Shown: piece after piece, positions 1 through 4,431 of the stretch | Layout: each line of letters opens with the position of its first letter | Numbering within the stretch: the first letter of the stretch is position 1 | Source: a virus | Virus record (IMG/VR): IMGVR_UViG_3300025151_000270 | Span: 1 to 25,438 of that record | DNA length: 25,438 nucleotides | Reading direction: 5' to 3' (one strand) | Program-made: the position numbers and the translations under genes | Notes under the pieces: generated by a model | What the model was told of the DNA's origin: nothing | Databases searched by the model: none | What the model saw: only the letters and a program-made list of their open reading frames with translations

Positions 1-41
1 ATATTTTTCCTCACCCAGTCTTCAATGGAATCTTTATTCAT
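1..41 (-). CDS. 5' end of an unidentified phage gene, cut by the window edge
   Basis: An ATG at 41 on the minus strand opens a frame that reads MNKDSIEDWVRKN before leaving the window. An AGGAGG Shine-Dalgarno at 48-53 sits 6 nt upstream. The start overlaps the last 8 nt of the preceding 59-codon gene, the same close packing seen throughout the operon. Thirteen residues are too few to name a product. Confidence 0.6.
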   Translation of the reverse strand, partial: MNKDSIEDWVRKN

Positions 42-213
42 CTTTGACCTCCTCGATGGTGACATTGTTATCGTCTAGCTTGGAATTGGTTTCGTTCCAG
101 GTGACTTCGCCACTAGCAATCATGCGTTCGGCGTCATCTTCGTCCTTTGCCTCAAATATTGCTTCGTAATACACACGCTGGTGTGACTCGTCTATTGCTC
201 TAAATTTTTTCAT
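34..213 (-). CDS. small acidic hypothetical protein, 59 aa
   Basis: The frame runs from ATG at 213 to TAA at 34-36. It has a strong AGGAGG Shine-Dalgarno at 221-226, 7 nt before the start. Its ATG overlaps the stop of the upstream gene as ATGA, which suggests translational coupling. The protein begins MKKFRAIDESHQRVYYEAIF, followed by an acidic stretch (AKDEDDAERM) and a short acidic tail. The layout, an aromatic strand followed by a helix rich in Asp and Glu, is common in small phage-encoded proteins, but I do not recognise a family. It is the second gene in the operon driven by the promoter at 612-640. Confidence 0.72.
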   Translation of the reverse strand: MKKFRAIDESHQRVYYEAIFEAKDEDDAERMIASGEVTWNETNSKLDDNNVTIEEVKDE

Positions 214-395
214 TCTTTAGCCTCCTCAACTATATCTTCGTCAAAATCTTCCATTAAATATTCAAGAGCCTTGATCCGATACCCTGGCTTTATTCTAAAT
301 ATTTTTACTTCACCAGTAATATCATCAAGTAATGGATTGCCCTCCTCGTCACTTTTATAAAAAGTTATATCGTTAATTAATACTGTATAACTCAT
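210..395 (-). CDS. small hypothetical protein, 61 aa, first gene after the structured leader
   Basis: I place the start at the ATG at 393-395 (MSYTVLINDI...) rather than at an in-frame ATG 14 codons upstream. The inner ATG has a perfect AGGAGG at 401-406 with 5-nt spacing. The upstream ATG would lie inside the leader hairpins and has no SD. The protein is short and acidic, with predicted beta strands around the N-terminal TVLINDITFYK segment and a C-terminal acidic helix ending EDFDEDIVEEAKE. I recognise no family. It is the first cistron after the promoter at 612-640. Its SD can pair with an anti-SD just upstream, so its translation may be regulated. Confidence 0.75.
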   Translation of the reverse strand: MSYTVLINDITFYKSDEEGNPLLDDITGEVKIFRIKPGYRIKALEYLMEDFDEDIVEEAKE

Positions 396-606
396 ATTCG
401 CCTCCTTTGTTTGGGGAGGTATGCCGTGTAATAGCATTACGGTTGTTTAAGTTCAGATGCATTTCTCTGAAGGCAACTTCCATCCCCTTTGCGTTTCAAG
501 TGAGGGGAAACGCACAAAAACCTAGAGTTCCTGTTTAACGATATGGAGCTCCGAACCAATCGACCGATTCAGGGTCTCGAGTCATTACGGCAACTACCTG
601 AACCTT
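396..606 (-). promoter_or_regulatory. candidate structured 5' leader (cis-regulatory RNA) with pseudoknot and masked SD
   Basis: About 210 nt separate the promoter at 612-640 from the first start codon at 395. In transcript order the leader can form several elements. An 8-bp stem joins 597-604 with 566-573, with one G-U pair. A 7-bp stem joins 507-513 (GCGTTTC in the RNA sense) with 491-497. The loop of that stem carries CCC/U (503-506) that can pair with AGGG at 485-488, giving an H-type pseudoknot. A 6-bp hairpin TTCAGA/TCTGAA lies at 452-471, and a CCGTAAT/ATTA..CGG hairpin at 424-442. Finally CCTCC at 415-419 can pair with GGAGG of the SD at 401-405. The same anti-SD (413-419) can alternatively pair with GGGGATGG at 480-487, which would break the pseudoknot and free the SD. 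These pairings were found by eye. I could not match the leader to the glutamine, SAM-V or preQ1 riboswitch consensus as I recall them. Confidence 0.45.
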
Positions 607-611
607 TTATA

Positions 612-640
612 TATATAATGGGATAAACTGGGATTGTCAA
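612..640 (-). promoter_or_regulatory. sigma70-like promoter, perfect -35
   Basis: On the minus strand TTGACA (635-640) is followed by a 17-nt spacer and TATATA (612-617). It points toward the small genes at 395, 213 and 41. The sequence around the -35, TTTAGGGG-TTGACA-ATCCCA, is nearly the same as at the promoter at 4384-4411. A T-run on the plus strand (653-662) places an A-tract just upstream of this promoter, which could act as an UP-like element. Confidence 0.72.
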
Positions 641-649
641 CCCCTAAAG

Positions 650-951
650 TAAATTTTTTTTTTACCAGCAGGTGACGCCGGGTCTGGGAGCTCTCTGACT
701 ACCATAGGGGCACGGGGGCGGGTTGCTTCGCAATGCAATGGAGAATCACGCATCACGCTGCCTGAGTCCAAACTCCTATAGTCCTTAAGGACACACGGGG
801 CGTGGCGCACGGCAATGCAATGGAAACCAGCAGCATCCGGTCTCCTGACAGCTCAGATGGTACTATGTTGTGAAAAAGGGCAAATCTTCTACAATGGAGA
901 ATGCCCAGATCCACCTGCAGCCTGGGACGCTGAAGATGCCTATTATCCCAA
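650..951. other. GC-rich non-coding region between an operon terminator and the next promoter
   Basis: No convincing gene is present on either strand. My hand count gives about 55% G+C for 661-960, against visibly AT-rich surroundings. The stretch contains copies of a GCAATGCAATGGA-type repeat, a perfect 12-nt palindrome GTCCTTAAGGAC at 781-792, and several short G-rich and C-rich runs (e.g. 707-722). The composition and repeats suggest a structured RNA, a packaging or recombination site, or recently acquired DNA. None of these can be chosen from sequence alone. It lies about 1 kb from the small-terminase gene. Confidence 0.5.
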
Positions 952-1081
952 CTACGTGACGGCTGGGGGTTTGGGCAATGCAGAATGCAGAAGAACTCTT
1001 TGCACCTGCTTCCAGGGACTCTCCGCCAAATTAAACGTCCATTTGGGCTCGGTTCGGGTTCCTTCTCCCGCAATGCAGCGG
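730..1081. repeat. dispersed GCAATGCAATGGA-like repeats, about 80 bp apart
   Basis: The 13-mer GCAATGCAATGGA occurs exactly at 730-742 and 812-824. A related CAATGGAGAAT occurs at 736-746 (inside the first copy) and again at 892-902. Degenerate copies follow at 975-990 (GCAATGCAGAATGCAG) and 1070-1081 (GCAATGCAGCGG). The CAATG cores are roughly 75-95 bp apart, and the last two copies lie inside the 3' end of the VRR-NUC gene. The 892-902 copy forms the loop and right arm of the terminator at 873-906. No function is known. Confidence 0.5.
873..906 (-). terminator. intrinsic terminator after the VRR-NUC gene
   Basis: Read on the minus strand, GGGCATTCT (902-906 plus the inner arm) pairs with AGAA...TGCCC (878-882), with a 7-nt loop, and is followed directly by TTTTT (873-877). 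It lies 46 nt after the TAG of the VRR-NUC gene, where the leftward operon should end. The U-tract is short, so termination may be partial. Confidence 0.6.
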
Positions 1082-1365
1082 ACCAAGGATCCATCAAAGA
1101 TATAAAGTAATCTCTGAGGGAGGGCCTTGGCCATAATGAAAGATCTTCCGCCACATAAACTATGCTTATAATTCCACATTATTTGATGAGGCCTTAAATT
1201 TAATTTATTACTCTTTATTACTTTCAACTCTACCCAAAATGATATTCCGTCTTTAATTCCATAGACATCAGGTACACCAGGCATAGCCCAGTTTTCATGC
1301 CTTGTCCAAAATATATCAGGTAGGTTTTCTTTTACCTCCTTCCAAAATTTACTCTCTGGCTTCAC
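952..1365 (-). CDS. VRR-NUC domain nuclease
   Basis: The product is about 137 aa and has the features of the VRR-NUC (PD-D/ExK superfamily) fold. A PGVPDVYG motif carries the catalytic Asp and is followed by SFWVELKV, the ExK element. A basic LRPHQIMW segment follows, then a hydrophobic core strand (SFIMAKAL) and LLYIFDG. Stand-alone VRR-NUC proteins are widespread in phages, where they are thought to act as structure-selective or Holliday-junction-type nucleases in replication or packaging. I chose GTG at 1365: it overlaps the upstream stop as GTGA and has AGGTGG 7 nt upstream. A GTG at 1377 is possible and adds four residues. The stop is followed by the terminator at 873-906, making this the last gene of its operon. 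Confidence 0.85.
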   Translation of the reverse strand: MKPESKFWKEVKENLPDIFWTRHENWAMPGVPDVYGIKDGISFWVELKVIKSNKLNLRPHQIMWNYKHSLCGGRSFIMAKALPQRLLYIFDGSLVRCIAGEGTRTEPKWTFNLAESPWKQVQRVLLHSALPKPPAVT

Positions 1366-1541
1366 CCAAAAAACCACCTAAACAGATACACAATTGCAAC
1401 AATTATGATAAATGCTTTGATGCCGCCAAAGACTATGAGTATGGGAAATATCTCCCACCACTTAGGACCAATGTCAAGACTGACATCTTTCATCTTTATA
1501 TCAAGCGGTATTGACTGTTTCTTGTGATACTTTTGCTCCAT
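1362..1541 (-). CDS. small single-pass membrane protein, 59 aa
   Basis: An ATG at 1541 preceded by AAGGAG (spacing 8 nt) opens a 59-codon frame ending in TGA at 1362-1364. Residues 1-27 are polar and basic. Residues ~30-57 form one long hydrophobic segment (IFPILIVFGG...FIIIVAIVYLF), with a Trp-Trp pair at 28-29 at the likely membrane interface. Its stop overlaps the VRR-NUC start as GTGA. The 5' end overlaps the upstream gene by 41 nt in another frame. One transmembrane helix and small size would fit a holin- or spanin-related protein, but the family is not recognised and no lysis enzyme is adjacent. Confidence 0.72.
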   Translation of the reverse strand: MEQKYHKKQSIPLDIKMKDVSLDIGPKWWEIFPILIVFGGIKAFIIIVAIVYLFRWFFG

Positions 1542-1737
1542 TATTCTTTCTCCTTACATTCCTGTTTTGTATTCTCTTGGCCATAGACCAAGCAATATAA
1601 TCTCGCAACTCTTTCTTTGTTGCAGGATTGCTTCTAATATCTTGTAGCTCTCTGACTTTTTTTTCTAAAGAAGCTATTCTATTTGAAAAAGACTCACGCA
1701 TTGAATCAATTTGTTCTTGCAAATTTCTAGTAGTCAT
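1501..1737 (-). CDS. small coiled-coil, basic-tailed hypothetical protein, 78 aa
   Basis: ATG at 1737 is preceded by AAGGAGG with 4-6 nt spacing. Residues ~5-35 (LQEQIDSMRESFSNRIASLE...) show a heptad pattern typical of a short coiled coil. The C-terminal third is strongly basic (AKRIQNRNVRRKNNGAK). This arrangement could support oligomerisation plus nucleic-acid or membrane contact, but I do not recognise a family. It overlaps the upstream gene by 11 nt and the downstream membrane-protein gene by 41 nt. Confidence 0.65.
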   Translation of the reverse strand: MTTRNLQEQIDSMRESFSNRIASLEKKVRELQDIRSNPATKKELRDYIAWSMAKRIQNRNVRRKNNGAKVSQETVNTA

Positions 1738-1879
1738 CTTGCCTCCTTATTGGTGTTTTTTTATCTCTTGCATTATACCCTGCAACACCACAAGATGCGA
1801 CATTGTGGATATGATGCCAAATTAAACTACGATTTTTCTTTAACGTAGGAAATAATAAATCTAACAAAAACCTTTTCAT
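1727..1879 (-). CDS. small basic hypothetical protein, 50 aa
   Basis: I start the gene at ATG 1879 (MKRFLLDLLFP...), which has GGGAG 5 nt upstream. An in-frame ATG 14 codons further up lacks a convincing SD and would add a very Lys-rich stretch. The peptide has a hydrophobic N-terminal segment, a central RSLIWHHIHNVASCGVAGYN segment and a basic tail. It ends in TAG overlapping the next ATG by 11 nt. The family is not recognised. The HHIHN and single Cys could bind metal, but that is only an impression. Confidence 0.6.
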   Translation of the reverse strand: MKRFLLDLLFPTLKKNRSLIWHHIHNVASCGVAGYNARDKKTPIRRQDDY

Positions 1880-1936
1880 CTTTCTCCCTTTCTTTTTAAA
1901 CTTTCTAAATCTTACTCCCATTTAATCTTATGTCAA

Positions 1937-2464
1937 CTAATTTTTTGTTATTTGTTTTAAATCTTTTATCTCCTGGTAATCAACCTCAATACTAAACTGC
2001 TCTTTTAACTGTTGTAACTTTGCTTGTACCTCTTCCCTGTTCATGGAATCTATCGTGCCTGTTAATATTTCTTTTTTATCTACATATAATCCAGCTATCT
2101 GACCTCTTCTAGTTTCTGCAGCAACAGCAGCATTCCAATTACCAGCTTCGCTAGCTTTATCTCTTATTCTTGCTAAGGTAGCTAAAGATCTTTCTTGTGT
2201 GCATTTATATCTTTCAACAATAGCTCTTCGTTCATGTTCAATTGCTTTTGCAACTATTGGATACCTCTCTGGGTTTTGTAACTCCGAAGCTCTTACAACA
2301 GCAGATCCCGGTGCGTAACCTGCTTCAATCGCACATTGAGATCCTGTTTTTAAACCTTCAGAATGCACTAAAAGTAAAATGAACTTTCTTTGCTTACCTG
2401 TTATCTTAGGATGATACAAAGTATCTGATAAAGGCTCTGGTACTATTAAATTACTCTCACTCAT
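1937..2464 (-). CDS. terS: terminase small subunit
   Basis: The 175-aa product fits the small terminase subunit, the DNA-recognition partner of the packaging motor. Residues ~20-70 match the N-terminal helix-turn-helix region: ITGKQRKFILLLV, then a segment ending QCAIEAGYAPGSA, then VRASELQNPE. A long helical oligomerisation region follows (about 75-125), with GQIAGLYVDKKEI near 121-133 and a C-terminal segment beginning GTIDSMNREEV. The tail ends in acidic and Lys residues likely to contact the large subunit. The large subunit is not in this window. The SD is weak (AAAGGT). The 228-nt gap upstream contains the GTTAC repeat array, which could be the target of this protein or of a regulator. 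Confidence 0.85.
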   Translation of the reverse strand: MSESNLIVPEPLSDTLYHPKITGKQRKFILLLVHSEGLKTGSQCAIEAGYAPGSAVVRASELQNPERYPIVAKAIEHERRAIVERYKCTQERSLATLARIRDKASEAGNWNAAVAAETRRGQIAGLYVDKKEILTGTIDSMNREEVQAKLQQLKEQFSIEVDYQEIKDLKQITKN

Positions 2465-2522
2465 AAATACCTTTTACAATAGTAGATTTTTACCATAAAT
2501 CACGCTAAAAGCGAAATTTTTT
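2465..2522. other. non-coding spacer upstream of terS with a short hairpin
   Basis: No gene is visible. CGCT-AAA-AGCG (2503-2513) followed by AAATTTTTTATT on the plus strand resembles a weak terminator, but no plus-strand gene precedes it. The stem is only 4 bp, so I give it little weight. Confidence 0.25.
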
Positions 2523-2634
2523 ATTACCTGTTATCGCTATGACTAGGTTACTTCTGGTTACCTGTAAATATTGTTCAAGTAACCTTATTATTGTTGATAT
2601 ACTTGAAAAGTTACTTGGTTACCTAGGTTACCTC
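2523..2634. repeat. GTTAC(C) repeat array, iteron- or operator-like
   Basis: GTTAC cores occur in direct orientation starting at 2547, 2557, 2610, 2618 and 2627. One inverted copy (GTAAC) lies at 2579, and partial copies ATTACCTG and GTTATC at 2523-2535. Two longer forms are close to identical, GGTTACCTA (2617-2625) and GGTTACCTC (2626-2634). CAAGTAA (2576-2582) and TTACTTG (2611-2617) are inverted around an AT-rich centre. The array fills much of the gap upstream of terS. Clusters like this are known as replication iterons, repressor operators or terminase-binding sites, and the sequence does not decide between them. Confidence 0.65.
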
Positions 2635-2692
2635 TAGTTTTGTAAAATATTTTTTATTTTATCTAACAGAAAACATCTATAGAGAACCCGAT

Positions 2693-2896
2693 TTATGGAA
2701 ATTGTTTAGGATCTTCAACAATATGCCTAACAATCTTGCCTAAAGCTTCTTCTCCTTCTGTCATAACCCAATCCCACTCTTCTTTAGTGTATCTCGTATC
2801 GTATATAGGATTGTAGAATTTTACTGTGACGTCGCCACATTTGGGACAGCTAGATATTTTTCTTACGGGACTGTTTGGTAGGTTTATTTGGGACAT
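2693..2896 (-). CDS. small protein with a single CPxCG zinc-ribbon half
   Basis: The 67-aa product has an N-terminal CPKCGD knuckle (about residues 17-22) after a polar leader. It then has an aromatic segment (VKFYNPIYDTRYTKEEWDWV) and a C-terminal helix. No second Cys pair is present, so a full zinc ribbon would require dimerisation. ATG at 2896 has AGAAGG just upstream. It overlaps the preceding gene by 47 nt. The family is not recognised. Confidence 0.65.
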   Translation of the reverse strand: MSQINLPNSPVRKISSCPKCGDVTVKFYNPIYDTRYTKEEWDWVMTEGEEALGKIVRHIVEDPKQFP

Positions 2897-3074
2897 TTAT
2901 CCTTCTCACCTTGTGAAATGGAAACAGTATGACATTTTCAGGTAGATCCTTCTTAAAGTATAATGCATCCATTAGTTCTAAACATGCCTTGTGCTCGTGG
3001 TCCGTGGTCTCTGTAGCCAGTAAACTGTCCAGTAAATCACGTTGTGCGAGTTTTTCTTTATAATCAAAGGCCAT
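2850..3074 (-). CDS. hypothetical protein, 74 aa
   Basis: The frame begins MAFDYKEKLAQRDLLDSLLA, a predicted helix. A second helix follows (HKACLELMDALYFKK), and the protein ends in a basic tail (PTKQSRKKNI). No SD is visible before ATG 3074; the region upstream is instead a strong hairpin (3089-3124) and a promoter (3139-3167). It overlaps the downstream gene by 47 nt. No family is recognised. The helical and basic character hints at nucleic-acid or protein binding. Confidence 0.55.
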   Translation of the reverse strand: MAFDYKEKLAQRDLLDSLLATETTDHEHKACLELMDALYFKKDLPENVILFPFHKVRRINVPNKPTKQSRKKNI

Positions 3075-3088
3075 TGTCTATTTGTAAA

Positions 3089-3124
3089 ATGCCCTTGTAT
3101 GGAGAGACTCCTTAACAAGGGCAT
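3089..3124 (-). other. strong hairpin in the 5' leader of the 2850-3074 gene (possible attenuator/terminator)
   Basis: ATGCCCTTG (3089-3097) is perfectly inverted at 3116-3124, and GGAG/CTCC nests inside. On the minus strand the stem is followed by TTTTAC, giving a weak intrinsic-terminator shape. It starts a few nucleotides after the predicted start site of the promoter at 3139-3167. It could stop readthrough from the upstream gene or regulate the new transcript. Confidence 0.5.
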
Positions 3125-3138
3125 CCGTTAAGACTAAA

Positions 3139-3167
3139 ATTATAGCCTAAAATGGGAAAAAACGCAA
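3139..3167 (-). promoter_or_regulatory. promoter with perfect TATAAT
   Basis: On the minus strand TTGCGT (3162-3167) is followed by 17 nt and TATAAT (3139-3144). The -10 is perfect and the -35 partial. It overlaps the region just after the stop of the 3170-3406 gene and would drive the genes at 3074, 2896 and terS. It resembles the promoter at 21516-21544 in pairing TTGC with TATAAT at 17 nt. Confidence 0.55.
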
Positions 3168-3169
3168 TA

Positions 3170-3406
3170 TTAGTCTTCGTTATGCGTTTCGTGGTAATCT
3201 TCGTACATCGAAGCGGCCAAAGCCCATTCTTTGTCTTCTTTTAACTTCTGAAACTTTTTCAATGCCTTTTTTCTTATTTCAGAAATTTCACCTTGCGAGT
3301 GACATGTATCGCATTGTTCTATTACATCGTCTCCTTCCCACGAGAGACGTACGTAACCATTACCTTTACATGTAGGACAAATAATATTGTTTTTTCCCAA
3401 ACTCAC
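3170..3406 (-). CDS. DnaJ-type zinc-finger protein
   Basis: The 78-aa product contains two CxxCxxxG motifs, CPTCKGNG (about 10-17) and CDTCHSQG (about 32-39), separated by 14 residues. This is the geometry of one zinc centre of the DnaJ cysteine-rich domain. No J domain is present, so it is not a co-chaperone. The C-terminal half is a charged helix (KKALKKFQKLKEDKEWALAA). Small free-standing proteins of this type occur in many phages, with proposed roles in protein folding or binding. The start is GTG at 3406 with AAGGAG 7 nt upstream. Confidence 0.75.
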   Translation of the reverse strand: MSLGKNNIICPTCKGNGYVRLSWEGDDVIEQCDTCHSQGEISEIRKKALKKFQKLKEDKEWALAASMYEDYHETHNED

Positions 3407-3422
3407 TCCACTACTCCTTTCT

Positions 3423-3722
3423 TCAGACGTTAATTGTTAACTGTGTATTATTCAATTGAAGACCCTCAACTGTGTTTAAATCTACAATAGAATACATGAT
3501 ACCATAATAATCTTGGTTTTTACAGAACTCGTCTAAAGTGATGGTTGTACCTGGTCGGTATTTCATCATATGAGTGTGAAAAGCTTTTGAATTATTTTTT
3601 AATGGAACGATCTTTCCTTTCTTATCAGGTTGCGCAACAGGGAAAGCCATACCATCTACTTTTAAAATAGTAAGCGTTTCTGTTTCGTTATCAAAAGACC
3701 AACTAATTTTTGCTATGCTCAA
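3423..3722 (-). CDS. hypothetical protein, 99 aa, TTG start
   Basis: The start is TTG at 3722: it overlaps the stop of the RHH gene as TTGA and has GGAAGG just upstream, and no in-frame ATG occurs until about residue 25. The sequence is mostly strand-like (SIAKISWSF, TLTILKVDG, TQLTINV), suggesting a small beta-rich fold. A helical DEFCKNQDYYGIMYSIVDL section lies near the C-terminus. It is translationally coupled to the putative regulator upstream. The family is not recognised. Confidence 0.65.
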   Translation of the reverse strand: MSIAKISWSFDNETETLTILKVDGMAFPVAQPDKKGKIVPLKNNSKAFHTHMMKYRPGTTITLDEFCKNQDYYGIMYSIVDLNTVEGLQLNNTQLTINV

Positions 3723-3874
3723 GCTACCTTCCTTCTCTTAGATTTTTTAAATTCTTTATCTACTAATTCCGTTATCTGTCCACCGACCGATCGGTTGTTT
3801 TCTTCTGCTTGTACTTTAAGTTTACGATAGGTGTCGATCTTAACAGCTACCGATTTAAATTTTTGTGTATTCAC
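3719..3874 (-). CDS. ribbon-helix-helix (Arc/MetJ/CopG-like) DNA-binding protein, 51 aa
   Basis: The GTG at 3874 has AAAGGA 7 nt upstream, overlaps the upstream stop as GTGA, and the frame ends in TGA overlapping the next start as TTGA. The product begins MNTQKFKSVAVKIDTYRKLK. It has an amphipathic beta strand (KSVAVKI), then helix 1 (DTYRKLKVQAEENN), a turn (RSVGG) and helix 2 (QITELVDKEFKK). That is the ribbon-helix-helix order, with the strand as the DNA-contacting element. Such proteins bind as dimers and usually regulate their own operon. Its own gene contains ACCGATCGGT (3784-3793), and a related ATCGACCGAT lies in the leader at 559-568. Whether either is an operator is unknown. Confidence 0.75.
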   Translation of the reverse strand: MNTQKFKSVAVKIDTYRKLKVQAEENNRSVGGQITELVDKEFKKSKRRKVA

Positions 3875-4164
3875 GCTTTTTTCCTTTCGAATGTATTATT
3901 AGCATCCAGAAGCTCTGTGTCTCCTAGATCTAATTTTAATTGATTTGTTTCGTGGGCCACGGATGGAGTAAATTTACGCCCTGCATTTTCAGCAAGTTCT
4001 CGCCACCTTTTAGCATTACGCTTATAAAAGTCAGCCATGAAAGCGTCATTTAATTTTTCACACTCACGAGCCTTCTCGTGATTAACCTTAGCCCTTGTTA
4101 AACGAAGACCTAAACGAAAACCTTCTTTGAAGACGGCTTCGTAGTCTGGTTTTAGTGTAGTCAT
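3871..4164 (-). CDS. helical hypothetical protein, 97 aa, first gene after the second leader
   Basis: The protein is almost entirely helical and strongly charged. The central region (RAKVNHEKARECEKLNDAFM, then DFYKRNAKRWRELAENAGRK) looks like a helical hairpin. ATG at 4164 has AAAGGA 5 nt upstream. It is the first cistron behind the promoter at 4384-4411 and a roughly 210-nt leader, and it is coupled by a 4-nt GTGA overlap to the RHH gene. No family is recognised. Confidence 0.68.
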   Translation of the reverse strand: MTTLKPDYEAVFKEGFRLGLRLTRAKVNHEKARECEKLNDAFMADFYKRNAKRWRELAENAGRKFTPSVAHETNQLKLDLGDTELLDANNTFERKKA

Positions 4165-4378
4165 ATTATCCTTTCTTAAATATCCGGTAAAGGCGTGGGA
4201 CTAGTTTATTACCCACAAGCTTTCGACTACAGATGAACATTTCATACATGTCTACTCACAACCACCCTTGAGTACCTCAGGCATTTGCCCATACTTCATC
4301 TCAAGTGTACTTTACCCCTCTGTTAAAGAGTTGTTCAGTCAGCCGATAAAATTAATTAGATTTTATCACCGAATATGT
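4165..4378 (-). promoter_or_regulatory. candidate structured 5' leader, second module
   Basis: About 210 nt lie between the promoter and ATG 4164. In transcript order there is an 8-bp hairpin GATAAAAT/ATTTTATC (4345-4367), a TTGAG...CTCAA stem enclosing GGC-AAAT-GCC, and a GTGGG/CCCAC hairpin (4195-4216). CCTTT at 4189-4193 can also pair with AAAGG of the SD at 4170-4174. GGTAA near 4211-4215 can instead pair with TTACC at 4186-4190, which would compete. A 15-codon frame (4253-4300) and a 27-codon frame that ends next to the SD are also present. Pairings were seen by eye, without energies. Confidence 0.35.
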
Positions 4379-4383
4379 GGGAC

Positions 4384-4411
4384 ACTATATATAATTATTT
4401 GGGACTGTCAA
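4384..4411 (-). promoter_or_regulatory. sigma70-like promoter, perfect -35
   Basis: On the minus strand TTGACA (4406-4411) is followed by 16 nt and TATAGT (4384-4389). The flanks TTTAGGGTG-TTGACA-GTCCCA match the promoter at 612-640 almost base for base. An inverted repeat ACCCT/AGGGT (4413-4440) lies directly upstream of the -35 and could be an operator. Confidence 0.7.
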
Positions 4412-4431
4412 CACCCTAAATAATGGCTATT

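Noticed and set aside
396-437. N-terminal extension of the 61-aa gene to ATG 437
   Set aside because: It lacks an SD and would lie inside the leader hairpins, while the inner ATG has a perfect AGGAGG.
396-606. Leader as a tRNA or known glutamine, SAM-V or preQ1 riboswitch
   Set aside because: No T-loop GTTCRA pattern was found, and the conserved cores I recall for these riboswitches are not present. A database search remains necessary.
815-1105. 96-codon plus-strand frame, Cys- and Pro-rich
   Set aside because: It is antisense to the 3' end of the well-supported VRR-NUC gene and lacks an SD and promoter. Its protein-like look comes from the GC-rich repeat region.
753-1154. 133-codon minus-strand frame across the GC-rich region
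   Set aside because: It overlaps VRR-NUC in another frame, has no SD and low-complexity arginine-, cysteine- and proline-rich composition.
1880-1921. 14-codon Lys-rich extension of the 50-aa gene to ATG 1921
   Set aside because: No convincing SD; the inner ATG at 1879 has GGGAG.
2503-2523. Plus-strand terminator CGCTAAAAGCG-AAATTTTTT
   Set aside because: The stem is 4 bp and no plus-strand gene precedes it.
2523-2634. CRISPR array
   Set aside because: Repeat units are only 5-9 bp, spacings vary and one copy is inverted. No Cas genes are present.
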